A stretch of DNA of 64,000 nucleotides. Source: Nitrososphaerota archaeon. Its GTDB lineage: Archaea > Thermoproteota > Nitrososphaeria > Nitrososphaerales > Gagatemarchaeaceae. Below are positions 15,631 through 24,434 of this stretch, one piece after another. Position 1 is the stretch's first letter, and every line of letters begins with the position of its first letter. Below the pieces are notes generated by a model. The model worked only from the letters and a program-made list of their open reading frames with translations, searched no databases and was not told the origin of the DNA. The stretch spans positions 62,001-126,000 of the forward strand of contig JAFLZH010000002.1 in NCBI GenBank assembly GCA_029785615.1. The letters run 5' to 3'. Both the position numbers and the translations under genes were made by a program.

Positions 15631-16898
15631 CGGATGAAATGAAACGAGTCGTCATAGTCGGGTCGGGCGACGGAGGGACGTTCACCGCCAACCTGCTTGC
15701 GTCCAAGCTGCGCAAGGAGATCAAGGGCGGACTCGTCTCCGTGCAGCTCGTCGGAGAGCATCTGCTTCACCCCTTTCAACCCGGTAACCTGGACATCGCC
15801 TTCAAAGGGGCGGTCCCGGACAAGTACGTGAGGGCTGAGACTGACCTCATCCGGAAAGGCGTCGAGTTCATCAAAGACCCTGCTGTCAAAATCGACTTCA
15901 GTGCGAGGTCGGTGGCTACCAAGAGCGGCAGAACCCTCCCGTATGACTACCTGGTCATCGCGACAGGGGCCGTGGCCGACCCGTCGAAGATCCAAGGCCT
16001 AGCAGAGGGCGCGCTGAACTTCCACACCGGAGGGGCCGACTCCCGGCGCGTCTGGGAGGCCCTGCAGTCGTTCGAGGGCGGGACCATCGTGGTCGCCATC
16101 GCAGGCACCCCCCACAAGTGCCCCCCGTCGCCCAACGAGGCGGCGTTCATGCTGGATGAGTTCTTCCAGAAGAGGGGGACGAGGGGCAAGGTGAAGATCA
16201 GATTCCTCACCCCATATCCGCGCCCATACCCGGCAGAGAAGGTCTCCCACGTTGTGGAGCCGATGTTCCAGAAGAAGGGGATAGACGTCGTCACCTTCTT
16301 CAACGTCGATTCGGTGGACCCAGCGAAGCACAAGATCTACTCTCTGGAAGGCGAGGCATTCGACTATGACCTGCTCATAGCGGTCCCGCCGCACCACGGC
16401 GCGGATGTCATCGTCAACTCAGGCATTGGGGACCAGGACGGGTACGTGCCCACAGACAAGGGGACCATGAGGGTGGTCGGCCAGGAGGGGGCCTACTGCA
16501 TCGGGGACGCGACCACCATTCCTGTCTCCAAGTCAGGGGTCGTGGCGCATCTCCAGTCCGTCGTGGTGGCGCACAACATCATCGCCGAGATGAACCGGGC
16601 CAAGGGGCTCCTGGAGTATAACGGCAGGATCAACTGCCCCATGGAAGTCGGCAATCACAAGGGCATCTTCGTGTCAGCCACCTACACGTCTCCGCCGGTG
16701 GATCAGTCTCCTTCGACCGTCAAGTATTACATGAAGAGGTCGTTTGCCATGATCTACTGGCGCGCCCTGGGTGGAGGCCTTGAGAGGGTGTTCGACGTCT
16801 TCTTCGGGCAGACGAGGTTCCCAGCGACCGAAAAGGAGGAGCCCGAGAAGACAGCTGTCGCACCTGTGGCCTCCCAGGGCGGAAAGCGCGAAGCGTGA
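15627..16898 (+). CDS. Sulfide:quinone oxidoreductase-like flavoprotein
   Basis: 423 residues, two-dinucleotide-binding FAD fold. GSGDGG at residues 12-17 is the FAD P-loop, and YCIGDATTIP (290-299) the second FAD motif. Cys165 (PHKCPPSPNEAAF) and Cys337 (INCPMEVG) match the two redox cysteines of sulfide:quinone oxidoreductases that form the polysulfide bridge. Residues near 365-385 are amphipathic (YYMKRSFAMIYW), fitting membrane attachment. It would oxidise sulfide or a carrier persulfide and reduce quinone. It overlaps tusA by four bases. The family also contains other flavoproteins, so the substrate is inferred from the cysteines and neighbours. Confidence 0.8.
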   Translation: MTDEMKRVVIVGSGDGGTFTANLLASKLRKEIKGGLVSVQLVGEHLLHPFQPGNLDIAFKGAVPDKYVRAETDLIRKGVEFIKDPAVKIDFSARSVATKSGRTLPYDYLVIATGAVADPSKIQGLAEGALNFHTGGADSRRVWEALQSFEGGTIVVAIAGTPHKCPPSPNEAAFMLDEFFQKRGTRGKVKIRFLTPYPRPYPAEKVSHVVEPMFQKKGIDVVTFFNVDSVDPAKHKIYSLEGEAFDYDLLIAVPPHHGADVIVNSGIGDQDGYVPTDKGTMRVVGQEGAYCIGDATTIPVSKSGVVAHLQSVVVAHNIIAEMNRAKGLLEYNGRINCPMEVGNHKGIFVSATYTSPPVDQSPSTVKYYMKRSFAMIYWRALGGGLERVFDVFFGQTRFPATEKEEPEKTAVAPVASQGGKREA

Positions 16899-16899
16899 C

Positions 16900-17241
16900 A
16901 TGAACAGCACCGAGGCAGAAGAGGAGTTCAACAAGCTGCAGGCAGAGTTCTGCAAGGGGATGGCTCACCCAAAGCGGATACGCATCCTCAGGGCTTTGAA
17001 GGGCGACGAAAGGACCGTAGGCGAGCTGGCAGAGCTCACTGGGCTGCCGCAGTCAAATGTCTCACAGCACCTCGCCGTCTTGAGACAGATCGGGCTCCTG
17101 TCGGCGCGCCGGAGCGGCACCAACGTCTACTATGCCATCAGTGACCGCAGGATAGTGGAGGCGTGCGAGTTGGTCAGGGGATGCATCAGCGAGAGGCTGA
17201 GAAGGTCGCAGCGGGTGATGCTGGCAATGGAGCCGTTGTAG
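16900..17241 (+). CDS. ArsR-family winged-helix regulator with three cysteines
   Basis: 113 residues. Winged helix: helix 1 (FCKGMAHPKRIRILRAL), recognition helix (LPQSNVSQHLAVLRQIGLL), wing (ARRSGTNVYYAIS). Cys18 lies in the first helix and Cys89/Cys95 in the last helix. ArsR proteins of the BigR/SqrR type sense persulfide through paired cysteines in these helices, so this protein may do the same; that is inference. The ATG lies one base after the flavoprotein stop, so it is in the operon it probably controls through the palindrome at 14805-14824. A metal sensor is the alternative. Confidence 0.85.
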   Translation: MNSTEAEEEFNKLQAEFCKGMAHPKRIRILRALKGDERTVGELAELTGLPQSNVSQHLAVLRQIGLLSARRSGTNVYYAISDRRIVEACELVRGCISERLRRSQRVMLAMEPL

Positions 17242-17360
17242 AGTTCGTCCTCGCTCCCGTTTTCTGACGTGTGACTCTGACGCGCCAGCTAGCGGTTGAA
17301 CAGAGCCGGCGCCAATTGACCAACAGATATTAACGAGTGAGAATTTCTGAACAACACTTG

Positions 17361-18632
17361 ATGAAGTTTCTCTTCGTGACCGAAGAAAGCCTCTCGGCGG
17401 ATCTGGCGTGGCAGCTCAAGAAGGAAGGGCACGATGTCAAGATGTACTGCCACGGCCAGGGGGAGAAGGACGTCGGGCTGGGATTCTTCGACAAGGTGGA
17501 GGAGTGGGATTCTCTGAAGGACTGGGCTGATGTCATCGTGTTCGACGACGTGGGGACCGGAGCCAAGGCAGAGATGCTCCGCGGCGAGGGGAAGTTCGTC
17601 GTCGGGGGGAACCCGTACACTGACAAGCTCGAGCTGGACAGGGAGTTCGGCCAGTCGGAGCTGAACTCGGTCGGAGTCGACGTGCTGCCGAGCTGGAACT
17701 TCACCTCCTTCGACGAGGCCATAGAGTTCGTGGGAGGAAACCCCGACAGGTACGTCCTGAAGCCGAGCGGCAAGGCGCAGAGTGAGAAGGAGCTCCTCTT
17801 CATCGGCCAGGAGCCTGATGGCAAGGACATACTCCAGGTCCTGGAGCACTACAAGGCGACCTGGTCCAAGAAGATCAAGGAGTTCCAGCTTCAGAAGTAT
17901 GCAGAGGGAGTGGAGGTCGCGGTGGGGGCGTTCTTCAACGGGAAGGACTTCGTCATGCCAGTCTGCGTTAACTTCGAGCACAAGCGGCTGTTCCCCGGCG
18001 AACTCGGCCCCAGCACCGGTGAGATGGGCAACTTCTGCTACTGGACCAAGGACAGCCCGGTGTTCGAGCGCACCCTGGGTAAGACGAGGGAGAAGCTTGC
18101 CGCCAGCAAGTTCGTAGGCTACATAGACATCAACTGCATCGTGAACGGCAAGGGCATCTGGCCCCTCGAGTGGACGCCGAGGTTCGGCTACCCGATGATA
18201 AGCATACAGATGGAAGGCATCACCAGCGAGTGGGGCCAGTTCCTCTATGACATAGCCCGCGGCAACGAGGCGCAGCTGAAGGCGAAGAAGGGGTATCAGG
18301 TTGGGGTCGTAGTCGCTATCCCCCCTTGGCCCTTCGAGGACGAGAAGGCGTTCAAGAAGTACTCCGAGGGGGCGACCATCCTCTTCAGGCGCCAGGCCCT
18401 CGACGGGGTCCACATCGGCGAGGTGAAACAGGAGGGAGGGGACTGGCGCATCGCCGGGAACTCAGGCTACGCCCTGATCATCACCGGCTCAGGAGCCACC
18501 ATGGCAGACGCCATCGACAGGGCGTATCAGAACGTAAAGAACGTGATGATTCCCAACATGTTCTATCGTAGCGATATAGGGAAGCGCTGGGCCCGCGAGA
18601 GCGACCTGCTGATCAGCTGGGGATACATCTAG
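17361..18632 (+). CDS. GARS-like ATP-grasp ligase (PurD-related)
   Basis: 423 residues. The ATP-grasp core is clear: VGGNPYTDKLELDREFGQSEL (about 83-103), a glycine/lysine ATP loop (YVLKPSGKAQSEKE) and the metal-binding strand EWTPRFGYPM. The best family match I recognise is phosphoribosylamine-glycine ligase of purine synthesis. The N-terminal GGREHA motif of classic PurD is absent (MKFLFVTEES instead) and the usual acidic metal site is altered, so a different amine ligase is possible. The ATG at 17361 is 29 bases after a TATA-like GATATTAAC. No purine genes are adjacent. Confidence 0.65.
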   Translation: MKFLFVTEESLSADLAWQLKKEGHDVKMYCHGQGEKDVGLGFFDKVEEWDSLKDWADVIVFDDVGTGAKAEMLRGEGKFVVGGNPYTDKLELDREFGQSELNSVGVDVLPSWNFTSFDEAIEFVGGNPDRYVLKPSGKAQSEKELLFIGQEPDGKDILQVLEHYKATWSKKIKEFQLQKYAEGVEVAVGAFFNGKDFVMPVCVNFEHKRLFPGELGPSTGEMGNFCYWTKDSPVFERTLGKTREKLAASKFVGYIDINCIVNGKGIWPLEWTPRFGYPMISIQMEGITSEWGQFLYDIARGNEAQLKAKKGYQVGVVVAIPPWPFEDEKAFKKYSEGATILFRRQALDGVHIGEVKQEGGDWRIAGNSGYALIITGSGATMADAIDRAYQNVKNVMIPNMFYRSDIGKRWARESDLLISWGYI

Positions 18633-19018
18633 GGCATCTGGCTCCGCCGCCAGCCTGGGCGCGGCCTTCGCCGTGAGACCACATACCAGCCCACGAGCGC
18701 GATGATCAGCACCTCGACCGCCAGCCCGACGAGTAACGTCGCCGTCGCGGCCAGATCGCCGCTCGCTACGAGCTGATAGTGGGCAGGCTGGGAGACGGTG
18801 GAGGCGAAGGCGACGACCGCGAGGACGAGCCCAAGGTAATAGGAGGCCCTGGGCCGGATGAAGGTGAGTGCTCCGTCGACCACGAACAGGGCCTCCCCCA
18901 GGGCCACGGAGTAGAAGACATCAGTCGGGAGCACGGGGCGGACCTCGTAGAGGAACAGGACGCCGAAGAGCGCCGCGAAGATGATGACGCCCTGGATTAC
19001 CCTCGGCAGAGAACTCAT
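18629..19018 (-). CDS. Small four-helix membrane protein
   Basis: 129 residues with four hydrophobic segments and a basic C-terminal tail (RRRPRPGWRRS). I recognise no family. It overlaps the end of the GARS-like gene by four bases, tail to tail, and is divergent from the aminopeptidase. Confidence 0.6.
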   Translation of the reverse strand: MSSLPRVIQGVIIFAALFGVLFLYEVRPVLPTDVFYSVALGEALFVVDGALTFIRPRASYYLGLVLAVVAFASTVSQPAHYQLVASGDLAATATLLVGLAVEVLIIALVGWYVVSRRRPRPGWRRSQMP

Positions 19019-19130
19019 CGTCCGCCTCCTTCTGGCCGGTTATTTCAGAATATGCGCATGCAAACGGGTCGAAAACAGGGCACGCCGTCCCCTCGAAAGT
19101 CTTTTGAGACGTAACCGAGGCGGAAGGCCG

Positions 19131-21623
19131 ATGGCACAGGCGCACAGGTCTTTCAAGCTGCCGGAGTCGAAGCCGCACTACCCCCCGCCGCTGGAATTCC
19201 ATACGGCACACACCAAGGTCGAGCTGGCTGTCGACTTCGAGAAGAAGAGGATCTCTGGGTCGTGCACCCTGGAGATAGAGCCCATCAAGGAGGGGCTGAG
19301 GTCTGCCCGGCTGGACGCCTGCGGCCTGGAGGTGGCTGAGGTCAAAGTGGACGGGAAAGGCGTCGCCTACGAGTACGACGGCGCCACCCTCGAGGTGCCG
19401 CTCCCCGCAGGGGAAGGGAAGAGGACGATAATGGTGCGATACGCAGCGTCCCCCAAAATCGGGATTTACTTCATCGGCCCCGACAAGGAGCATCCGGAGA
19501 AGGAAGTCCAAGCATGGACCCACACCGAGACGGAAGAGTCGCGCTATTGGTTCCCGTGCCACGACCACCCTGGGGACAAGTCGAGCAGCGAGCTCGTGCT
19601 GACGGTCCCGAAGGACTTCAGGGTGATATCGAACGGGAAGCTGCTGTCGTCGAAGGTCGAAGGGGACAGGGCCACCTTCCACTGGCTCGAGGAGACCCCC
19701 CACTCGTGCTATCTGACATCCTTCGTAGCAGGGAGGTTCGGGGTCATCACCCAGGAGGCGCGCGGGGTGCCTCTGAACTACAACTTCTCCGAGTCCAAGA
19801 GGGAGGACGCGCTCAGGTACTTCGGGGAGACGCCGAAGATGCTGGAGGTGTTCGAGGACCTCACCGGTGTCAAGTACCCCTACGTCAAGTACGACCAGTC
19901 CGCCGTGCAGGACTTCGTCGCCGGAGGGGAGGAGAACCTCAACGCCACCACCCTGGCCGACAACTACTTCCCCGACGCCGCCTCCGAGGAGGACTTCTCG
20001 GTGAGCTACTCCAACGTGGCCCAGAGGCCCATGGACCTGGTCTCGCACGAGCTGGCCCACCAGTGGTTCGGCGACTACGTCACCTGCGCCGACTGGCCCC
20101 ACGCCTGGCTGAACGAAGGCTTCGCATCTTACTTCCAGGAGCTCTACGTGGAGAAGACCCGTGGGACAGACGAGATGATTTGGCACCTCAACCACAGGAC
20201 CCAGGACTACTTCGAAGAAGACGAGAAGGAGTACAGAAGGCCCATAGTGGAAAGAGACTATGTCTGGCCGGACGACCTCTTCGACAGCCACCTTTACCCC
20301 AAGGGAGCGTATAGGCTCCATGAGCTCAGGTTCGTCGTAGGAGACGGCCCCTTCTTCCGGGGCATCTCGCTCTACCTGAAGTCGCATGCCCTCTCGACCG
20401 CGGAGACCAACGACCTCAGGCGGGCCATGGAGAAGGCCAGCGGCATGCAGCTCGAGGAGTTCTTCGAGCAGGCGTTCTGCAAGCCGGGCCATCCGGAGTT
20501 CGACGTGGCCTACAGCTGGGACGACGCCACTTCAGCCGCCACCCTCAGGGTGAGACAGACGCAGGAGACAGAAGACGGGACCCCGGTGTTCAAGCTCCCC
20601 TGCGAGGTGGCCTTCTACGTCGGAGGCAAGAGGGAGAGCCACCGCGTGCTTCTGGACTCGGCCGACCAGACTTTCACCTTCAGCCTAGCGTCGAAGCCGT
20701 CCGTCGTAGAGTTCGACCCCAGGGGGTGGCTCCTGAAGAGGGTGAAGTTTGACAAGACCGTCGGCATGCTGCTGAACCAGCTCGAACAGAGCCAGGACGC
20801 CCTGAGCAGGGCCAATGCGGCCATGCAGCTTGGCGAGGCGAAGGACCCCTCGGCCGTCGGCGGCTTGGCCAGGGCTGCGGCCAGAGAGCAGTTCTGGCAC
20901 GTTCGGGCGTCCGCGTTCAGGGCCCTGGGTGACATAGGCACCGACGGGGCACTCGAGGCTCTCCTCGGCGCAGGACCCCCCAAGGACAGGCATGCGAGGA
21001 GAGGGTTCGTCGCAGCCCTCGGGAACTTCAAGGACGAGAAGGCGAGGGAGGTTCTCCTCAAGGTCCTGAAAGAGGACCAGAGCCCCTACGTGCGCTGTGA
21101 GGCGGCCCTCAGCCTGGCGAAGTCCTGGCCAGAGGGGGCGCTGCAGCCCCTGAAGGAGGCCATGAAAGTCCACACGGTCAACGAGACGCTGGCCGAGGCC
21201 TGCGTAGCGGCCATGGGGAAGCTGAAGGAAGAGGGGGCGAAGGCGATCGTGAAGGAGTCCCTGGCCTATGGACGGCCCACCAGGGTGAGGATAGGCGCCC
21301 TGAAGGCGATAAAGGAGAGGGGGGCGATCCTCGACGACGAAATCCAGATCATCAAGGAGGTGCTCTTGCACGACAAGGAGTACAGGGTCAGGCAGATTCT
21401 CCTGGCCACGGTGATCAAGGAGCTCCAGGACAGGAGGCTCCTCGACGCGCTGAGGGAGGTCTCGCGTTCTGACCTGCGCCCCGGGCTCAGGAGGAAGGCG
21501 CTCGAGCGGTACCACGAGATCGCCGCGTCGACGGGGCCCTCTGAGGAGCTCGAGAAGATCAGAGGCGAAGTAGAGGTGCTCAGGCAGGAGCTGAGGCGGT
21601 CGGCGGCCAAGACGGCCGCCTAG
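19131..21623 (+). CDS. M1-family zinc aminopeptidase with HEAT-repeat C-terminus
   Basis: 830 residues. The beta-sandwich N-domain (1-200) is followed by a gluzincin catalytic domain with HELAH-x18-E (zinc ligands near residues 305, 309 and 328) and the exopeptidase motif GGEEN, where the usual Met (GAMEN/GGMEN) is Glu. From about residue 555 the protein is alpha-helical with HEAT-like repeats (AMQLGEAKDPSAVGGLARAA and similar). It should trim peptides from their N-terminus in the cytoplasm and would complement the peptide importer. Start at ATG 19131; the open frame upstream crosses the promoter and the neighbouring gene. Confidence 0.93.
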   Translation: MAQAHRSFKLPESKPHYPPPLEFHTAHTKVELAVDFEKKRISGSCTLEIEPIKEGLRSARLDACGLEVAEVKVDGKGVAYEYDGATLEVPLPAGEGKRTIMVRYAASPKIGIYFIGPDKEHPEKEVQAWTHTETEESRYWFPCHDHPGDKSSSELVLTVPKDFRVISNGKLLSSKVEGDRATFHWLEETPHSCYLTSFVAGRFGVITQEARGVPLNYNFSESKREDALRYFGETPKMLEVFEDLTGVKYPYVKYDQSAVQDFVAGGEENLNATTLADNYFPDAASEEDFSVSYSNVAQRPMDLVSHELAHQWFGDYVTCADWPHAWLNEGFASYFQELYVEKTRGTDEMIWHLNHRTQDYFEEDEKEYRRPIVERDYVWPDDLFDSHLYPKGAYRLHELRFVVGDGPFFRGISLYLKSHALSTAETNDLRRAMEKASGMQLEEFFEQAFCKPGHPEFDVAYSWDDATSAATLRVRQTQETEDGTPVFKLPCEVAFYVGGKRESHRVLLDSADQTFTFSLASKPSVVEFDPRGWLLKRVKFDKTVGMLLNQLEQSQDALSRANAAMQLGEAKDPSAVGGLARAAAREQFWHVRASAFRALGDIGTDGALEALLGAGPPKDRHARRGFVAALGNFKDEKAREVLLKVLKEDQSPYVRCEAALSLAKSWPEGALQPLKEAMKVHTVNETLAEACVAAMGKLKEEGAKAIVKESLAYGRPTRVRIGALKAIKERGAILDDEIQIIKEVLLHDKEYRVRQILLATVIKELQDRRLLDALREVSRSDLRPGLRRKALERYHEIAASTGPSEELEKIRGEVEVLRQELRRSAAKTAA

Positions 21624-21979
21624 GGTGAGCTCTTCCGGGGGCTCGCGCCTCCTGTTGACGTGACCCTGGACTGCCTTGAAGAGAGCAGCCTCTTCATCTT
21701 CGGCCCCATGGCGTCAAAGACGCTTGCCAGGCTGTACCCTGTCTCGGTGAAGGAGCGGTTCTCGCGAGGCGTGAATATCTCGACGGAGACCTCGTATCGG
21801 GCGTGGTCCCCCGCCGGCTTTTTCGACTTCACCACCGCCCTTATCTCTTCGATGTGGGGATAGACCTTGCATAGGTCAGCAGACAGCCTCTCGAACTTCG
21901 CCTTCGCCTCAGAGGCCTCCAGTGGCTCCTCAGGGAGGCCGACGATGTAGTACGGCGCATGGGGTCCTTCGCTTGGCAT
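21620..21979 (-). CDS. HPF/RaiA-like ribosome-associated protein
   Basis: 119 residues. The pattern HIEEIRAVVKSKK...ARYEVSVEIFTP...SLASVFDAMGPKMKRLLSSRQ matches the beta-alpha-beta-beta-beta-alpha core of short hibernation factors (HPF/YfiA). Such proteins block inactive ribosomes, but the match here is by pattern only and no archaeal function is known for it. The basic C-terminal end is typical. It overlaps the aminopeptidase end by four bases, convergent. Confidence 0.5.
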   Translation of the reverse strand: MPSEGPHAPYYIVGLPEEPLEASEAKAKFERLSADLCKVYPHIEEIRAVVKSKKPAGDHARYEVSVEIFTPRENRSFTETGYSLASVFDAMGPKMKRLLSSRQSRVTSTGGASPRKSSP

Positions 21980-22035
21980 CTCGAAAACCTGGGGCTTGCT
22001 GCTTCAAGGTCCGCTTTATGGATTCCGTGGGCCGG

Positions 22036-22767
22036 TCAGCCGCGGACGTCACCGAGGCCATCAGGCTGGCCCATGGGGCGGAAAGCGGAGGCATGCTCCT
22101 GCTTGTCCAGGCCATCGAAGAACGACTTCAGCTCCGCGGCAGAAGCGACCGCGTAGTCTGCTCCCTCGCTCCGCAGCCTTTCTACGGAGTGGTTCCCCGT
22201 GGCGAGAGCGACTGCCCTCACCCCCGCAGCCTTGGCCGCCTGTATGTCGTAGGGGCTGTCCCCAACATAGTACGTCGAGTCCACAGGCAGGCCGAGCCTC
22301 GCTGCTGCCATGGCCACCCCTTCGGGAGCTGGCTTCATCAGCACCGTCTCGTCCCTCGTGAGGACGAACTCGAAGTAGCCTCCGATACCTGCGTTCTCCA
22401 GCTTGACCGAGGTGGCGTTCCTCCCGCTGTTGGTCAGGACTGCCATCCTGACGCCGAGACGGCGTAGCTGGTCCAGGGCATCGCGGACGCCCGGGAGGAG
22501 CTCGGCCGCGCCTACCCCGACGGCCTCGAACCTGTCGAGTATGCCGAAAGCGGCCCTGCGCGCCTCCTCGAAGCGGCGCTCGCCCCCCTTTGGCGTCTGC
22601 GACTTCGCCGCGTCCAGTATCAGCTGGGTGTATACCGACGAGTCCAGGACCGAAGTGTCGTACCCCCGGCGCCCCAACTCCTCGATGACCTCTTTCCTGG
22701 CGCTCCGAAGGTCCAACCTGAGGGCGACTAGGGTGCCGTCGAGGTCGAAGATAGCTCCGACTGCCAT
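22036..22767 (-). CDS. HAD-superfamily hydrolase (phosphoglycolate phosphatase-like)
   Basis: 243 residues with all four HAD motifs: DLDGT (8-12), TNSG (motif II), KPAPEG (motif III lysine) and GDSPYD (motif IV). The helical cap between motifs I and II is of the PGP/beta-phosphoglucomutase type. It should dephosphorylate a small metabolite; the substrate is unknown. The C-terminal extension (HASAFRPMGQPDGLGDVRG) is unusual. Confidence 0.85.
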   Translation of the reverse strand: MAVGAIFDLDGTLVALRLDLRSARKEVIEELGRRGYDTSVLDSSVYTQLILDAAKSQTPKGGERRFEEARRAAFGILDRFEAVGVGAAELLPGVRDALDQLRRLGVRMAVLTNSGRNATSVKLENAGIGGYFEFVLTRDETVLMKPAPEGVAMAAARLGLPVDSTYYVGDSPYDIQAAKAAGVRAVALATGNHSVERLRSEGADYAVASAAELKSFFDGLDKQEHASAFRPMGQPDGLGDVRG

Positions 22768-22773
22768 CTGACC

Positions 22774-22914
22774 CTAGATCTTCTTCTTCGCGAACAGGAC
22801 GAGAATCGCTATGCCCGCCACGCCTATGGCGACTACGAGGACGGCGATGGCAGTGAGCGTGTCCGAGCCCGCTGCCTGCAGGGCCGACAGGACCGGGGAC
22901 AACCTGGCCTCCAT
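22774..22914 (-). CDS. Single-pass membrane miniprotein
   Basis: 46 residues: a short polar N-terminus, one long hydrophobic helix (residues 20-42) and a terminal KKK. The ATG at 22914 lies a little downstream of a TATA-like AATAAATAC (minus strand, 22926-22935). The longer open frame in the same phase (to 24333) is the shadow of the RNase J-like gene. Small but supported by the tidy signal-anchor pattern and promoter. Function unknown. Confidence 0.45.
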   Translation of the reverse strand: MEARLSPVLSALQAAGSDTLTAIAVLVVAIGVAGIAILVLFAKKKI

Positions 22915-23052
22915 CTCTGGCACTTCGTATTTATTCGTTCCCGGGGAGCGCGGGGCAGCTCCTCCGTCCCTTGGCTCCTTGGCCGCCAACGTCCGGGCGC
23001 TCCGGCGGGCTGGCCTGCAACGATTAACTAGGACCATGGCAGGTTCGGGGGC

Positions 23053-24420
23053 ATGCCCTCCAGGCTCACCCTCTACGGCGGGGTCGGGGAGATCGGCGGG
23101 AACAAGTTCCTCTTGGAGGACAAGGGGGTCAGGGTGCTGCTCGACTTTGGCACCGGGTTCGCTGACGGCGCGGAGTTCTTCGACGGCAACATCTCTCCGA
23201 GGACAGTCAACGGGGCAGGGGACCTGTTCGAGTTCGGGCTCCTCCCTCAGATCCAGGGACTGTACTCGGAGAAGGCGCTTCAGAACACTCGCATGAAGTA
23301 CGGGAGCGCCGAAGTCGACGCCATCGTCCTCAGCCACTACCATTCTGACCATGCGGGGAGGATTGCCTACACCGACCCGAAGATACCTGTCTACTGCGGG
23401 GAGACCACGTCTCTCATCCACGAGGCTTACAGCGACTCGAAGAGCTCCCCCCTCGACGACCACGAGATCAGGAGGTTCAGGACAGGGGCGCGGTTCAGGG
23501 TCGGACCTATGGAGTTCATCCCGGTCCACGTCGACCACTCCATCCCCGGGACCTACGGCTTCGTCGTGCACATGAGCGAAGGGACGATGGCGTACACCGG
23601 GGACTTCCGGTTCCATGGACGCGCGGGTGCTATGACCCTGGACTTCGTCGAGGCGGCGCGCAGGGAGAAGCCTGGGACCCTCCTGACCGAGGGGACACGG
23701 GTCGGCCAGGGGGACGGGAAATCCGGCATGTCCGAGAAAGCCGTCCTCGAGGAGGCTCGAAGGCTGGTCGGCGGTTCTGAGGCGCTCGTGTTCTCGTCGT
23801 TCCGGGGGAACGACGTCGACAGGGTGAACACCTTCTTCGAAGCCTGCGAGGGCTCGGGGCGGAGGCTGGTCGTGTCGATGAGGGTAGCGAACCTGCTCGA
23901 GAAGCTGAAGGTGGACAGGAAGCTCAGGGTCCCGAGGGTCGGGAAGGATGTCGACGTCTACGTGAAGAGGAAGAAGACAGGGGGGATCGACGACTCCGAC
24001 TACTACAAGTGGGAGAGGAGGTTCCTGGACCGCGGGGTGACGGCTGCCGAGGTGAGAAGGCGCCAGAGGGGGTACTTCCTCCACCTTGAAACATGGGACT
24101 TCCCAGAGCTGATAGACATCAAACCGCGCAGGGGAGGGACATACATCCACTCGGCGACCGAGGCGTTCAACGAAGAGGGAGAGAAGGAGGAGGCGGTGGT
24201 CAAGAACTGGGTCCGCCACGTCGGCTTCAGGTACGCCCAGCTCCACGCGTCCGGTCACGCACCAGAGGACGGTGTGTTCACCCTCGTAGACAGAGTGGGC
24301 GCCGCCAAAGTCGTACCCATCCACACAGAGCACCCGGAGTCTTTCGCCCTACGGTCCAGGCGCAGCGGACGGAAGGTCGAGGTCCCCGTCAAGGGGAGAC
24401 CGGTGGACATAGGCGCCTAG
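23053..24420 (+). CDS. RNase J-like MBL-fold nuclease
   Basis: 455 residues, metallo-beta-lactamase fold with beta-CASP-type insertion. Zinc motif LSHYHSDHAGR (about 96-106), the HVDHSIPG segment, the Asp motif AYTGDFRFHG and the C-terminal IHTEHPESF are those of RNase J and related RNA-processing nucleases. It should degrade or trim RNA, probably 5' to 3'. The N-terminal GGVGEIGGNKFLL is also RNase J-like. The C-terminal domain is short. ATG at 23053. Confidence 0.85.
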   Translation: MPSRLTLYGGVGEIGGNKFLLEDKGVRVLLDFGTGFADGAEFFDGNISPRTVNGAGDLFEFGLLPQIQGLYSEKALQNTRMKYGSAEVDAIVLSHYHSDHAGRIAYTDPKIPVYCGETTSLIHEAYSDSKSSPLDDHEIRRFRTGARFRVGPMEFIPVHVDHSIPGTYGFVVHMSEGTMAYTGDFRFHGRAGAMTLDFVEAARREKPGTLLTEGTRVGQGDGKSGMSEKAVLEEARRLVGGSEALVFSSFRGNDVDRVNTFFEACEGSGRRLVVSMRVANLLEKLKVDRKLRVPRVGKDVDVYVKRKKTGGIDDSDYYKWERRFLDRGVTAAEVRRRQRGYFLHLETWDFPELIDIKPRRGGTYIHSATEAFNEEGEKEEAVVKNWVRHVGFRYAQLHASGHAPEDGVFTLVDRVGAAKVVPIHTEHPESFALRSRRSGRKVEVPVKGRPVDIGA

Positions 24421-24434
24421 GGCGGTCTCGACGT

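Noticed and set aside
17289-18413. 374-residue open frame on the minus strand
   Set aside because: It is antisense to the GARS-like ATP-grasp gene and shows no recognisable domain.
18921-20492. 523-residue open frame on the minus strand
   Set aside because: It is antisense to the M1 aminopeptidase, whose zinc motif proves the plus frame. High GC makes long antisense frames common here.
22774-24333. 519-residue open frame on the minus strand
   Set aside because: It lies antisense to the RNase J-like gene and has shadow-type composition (runs of Pro, Arg, Leu, Val and Glu without motifs). Only the last 46 codons look like a real membrane miniprotein.
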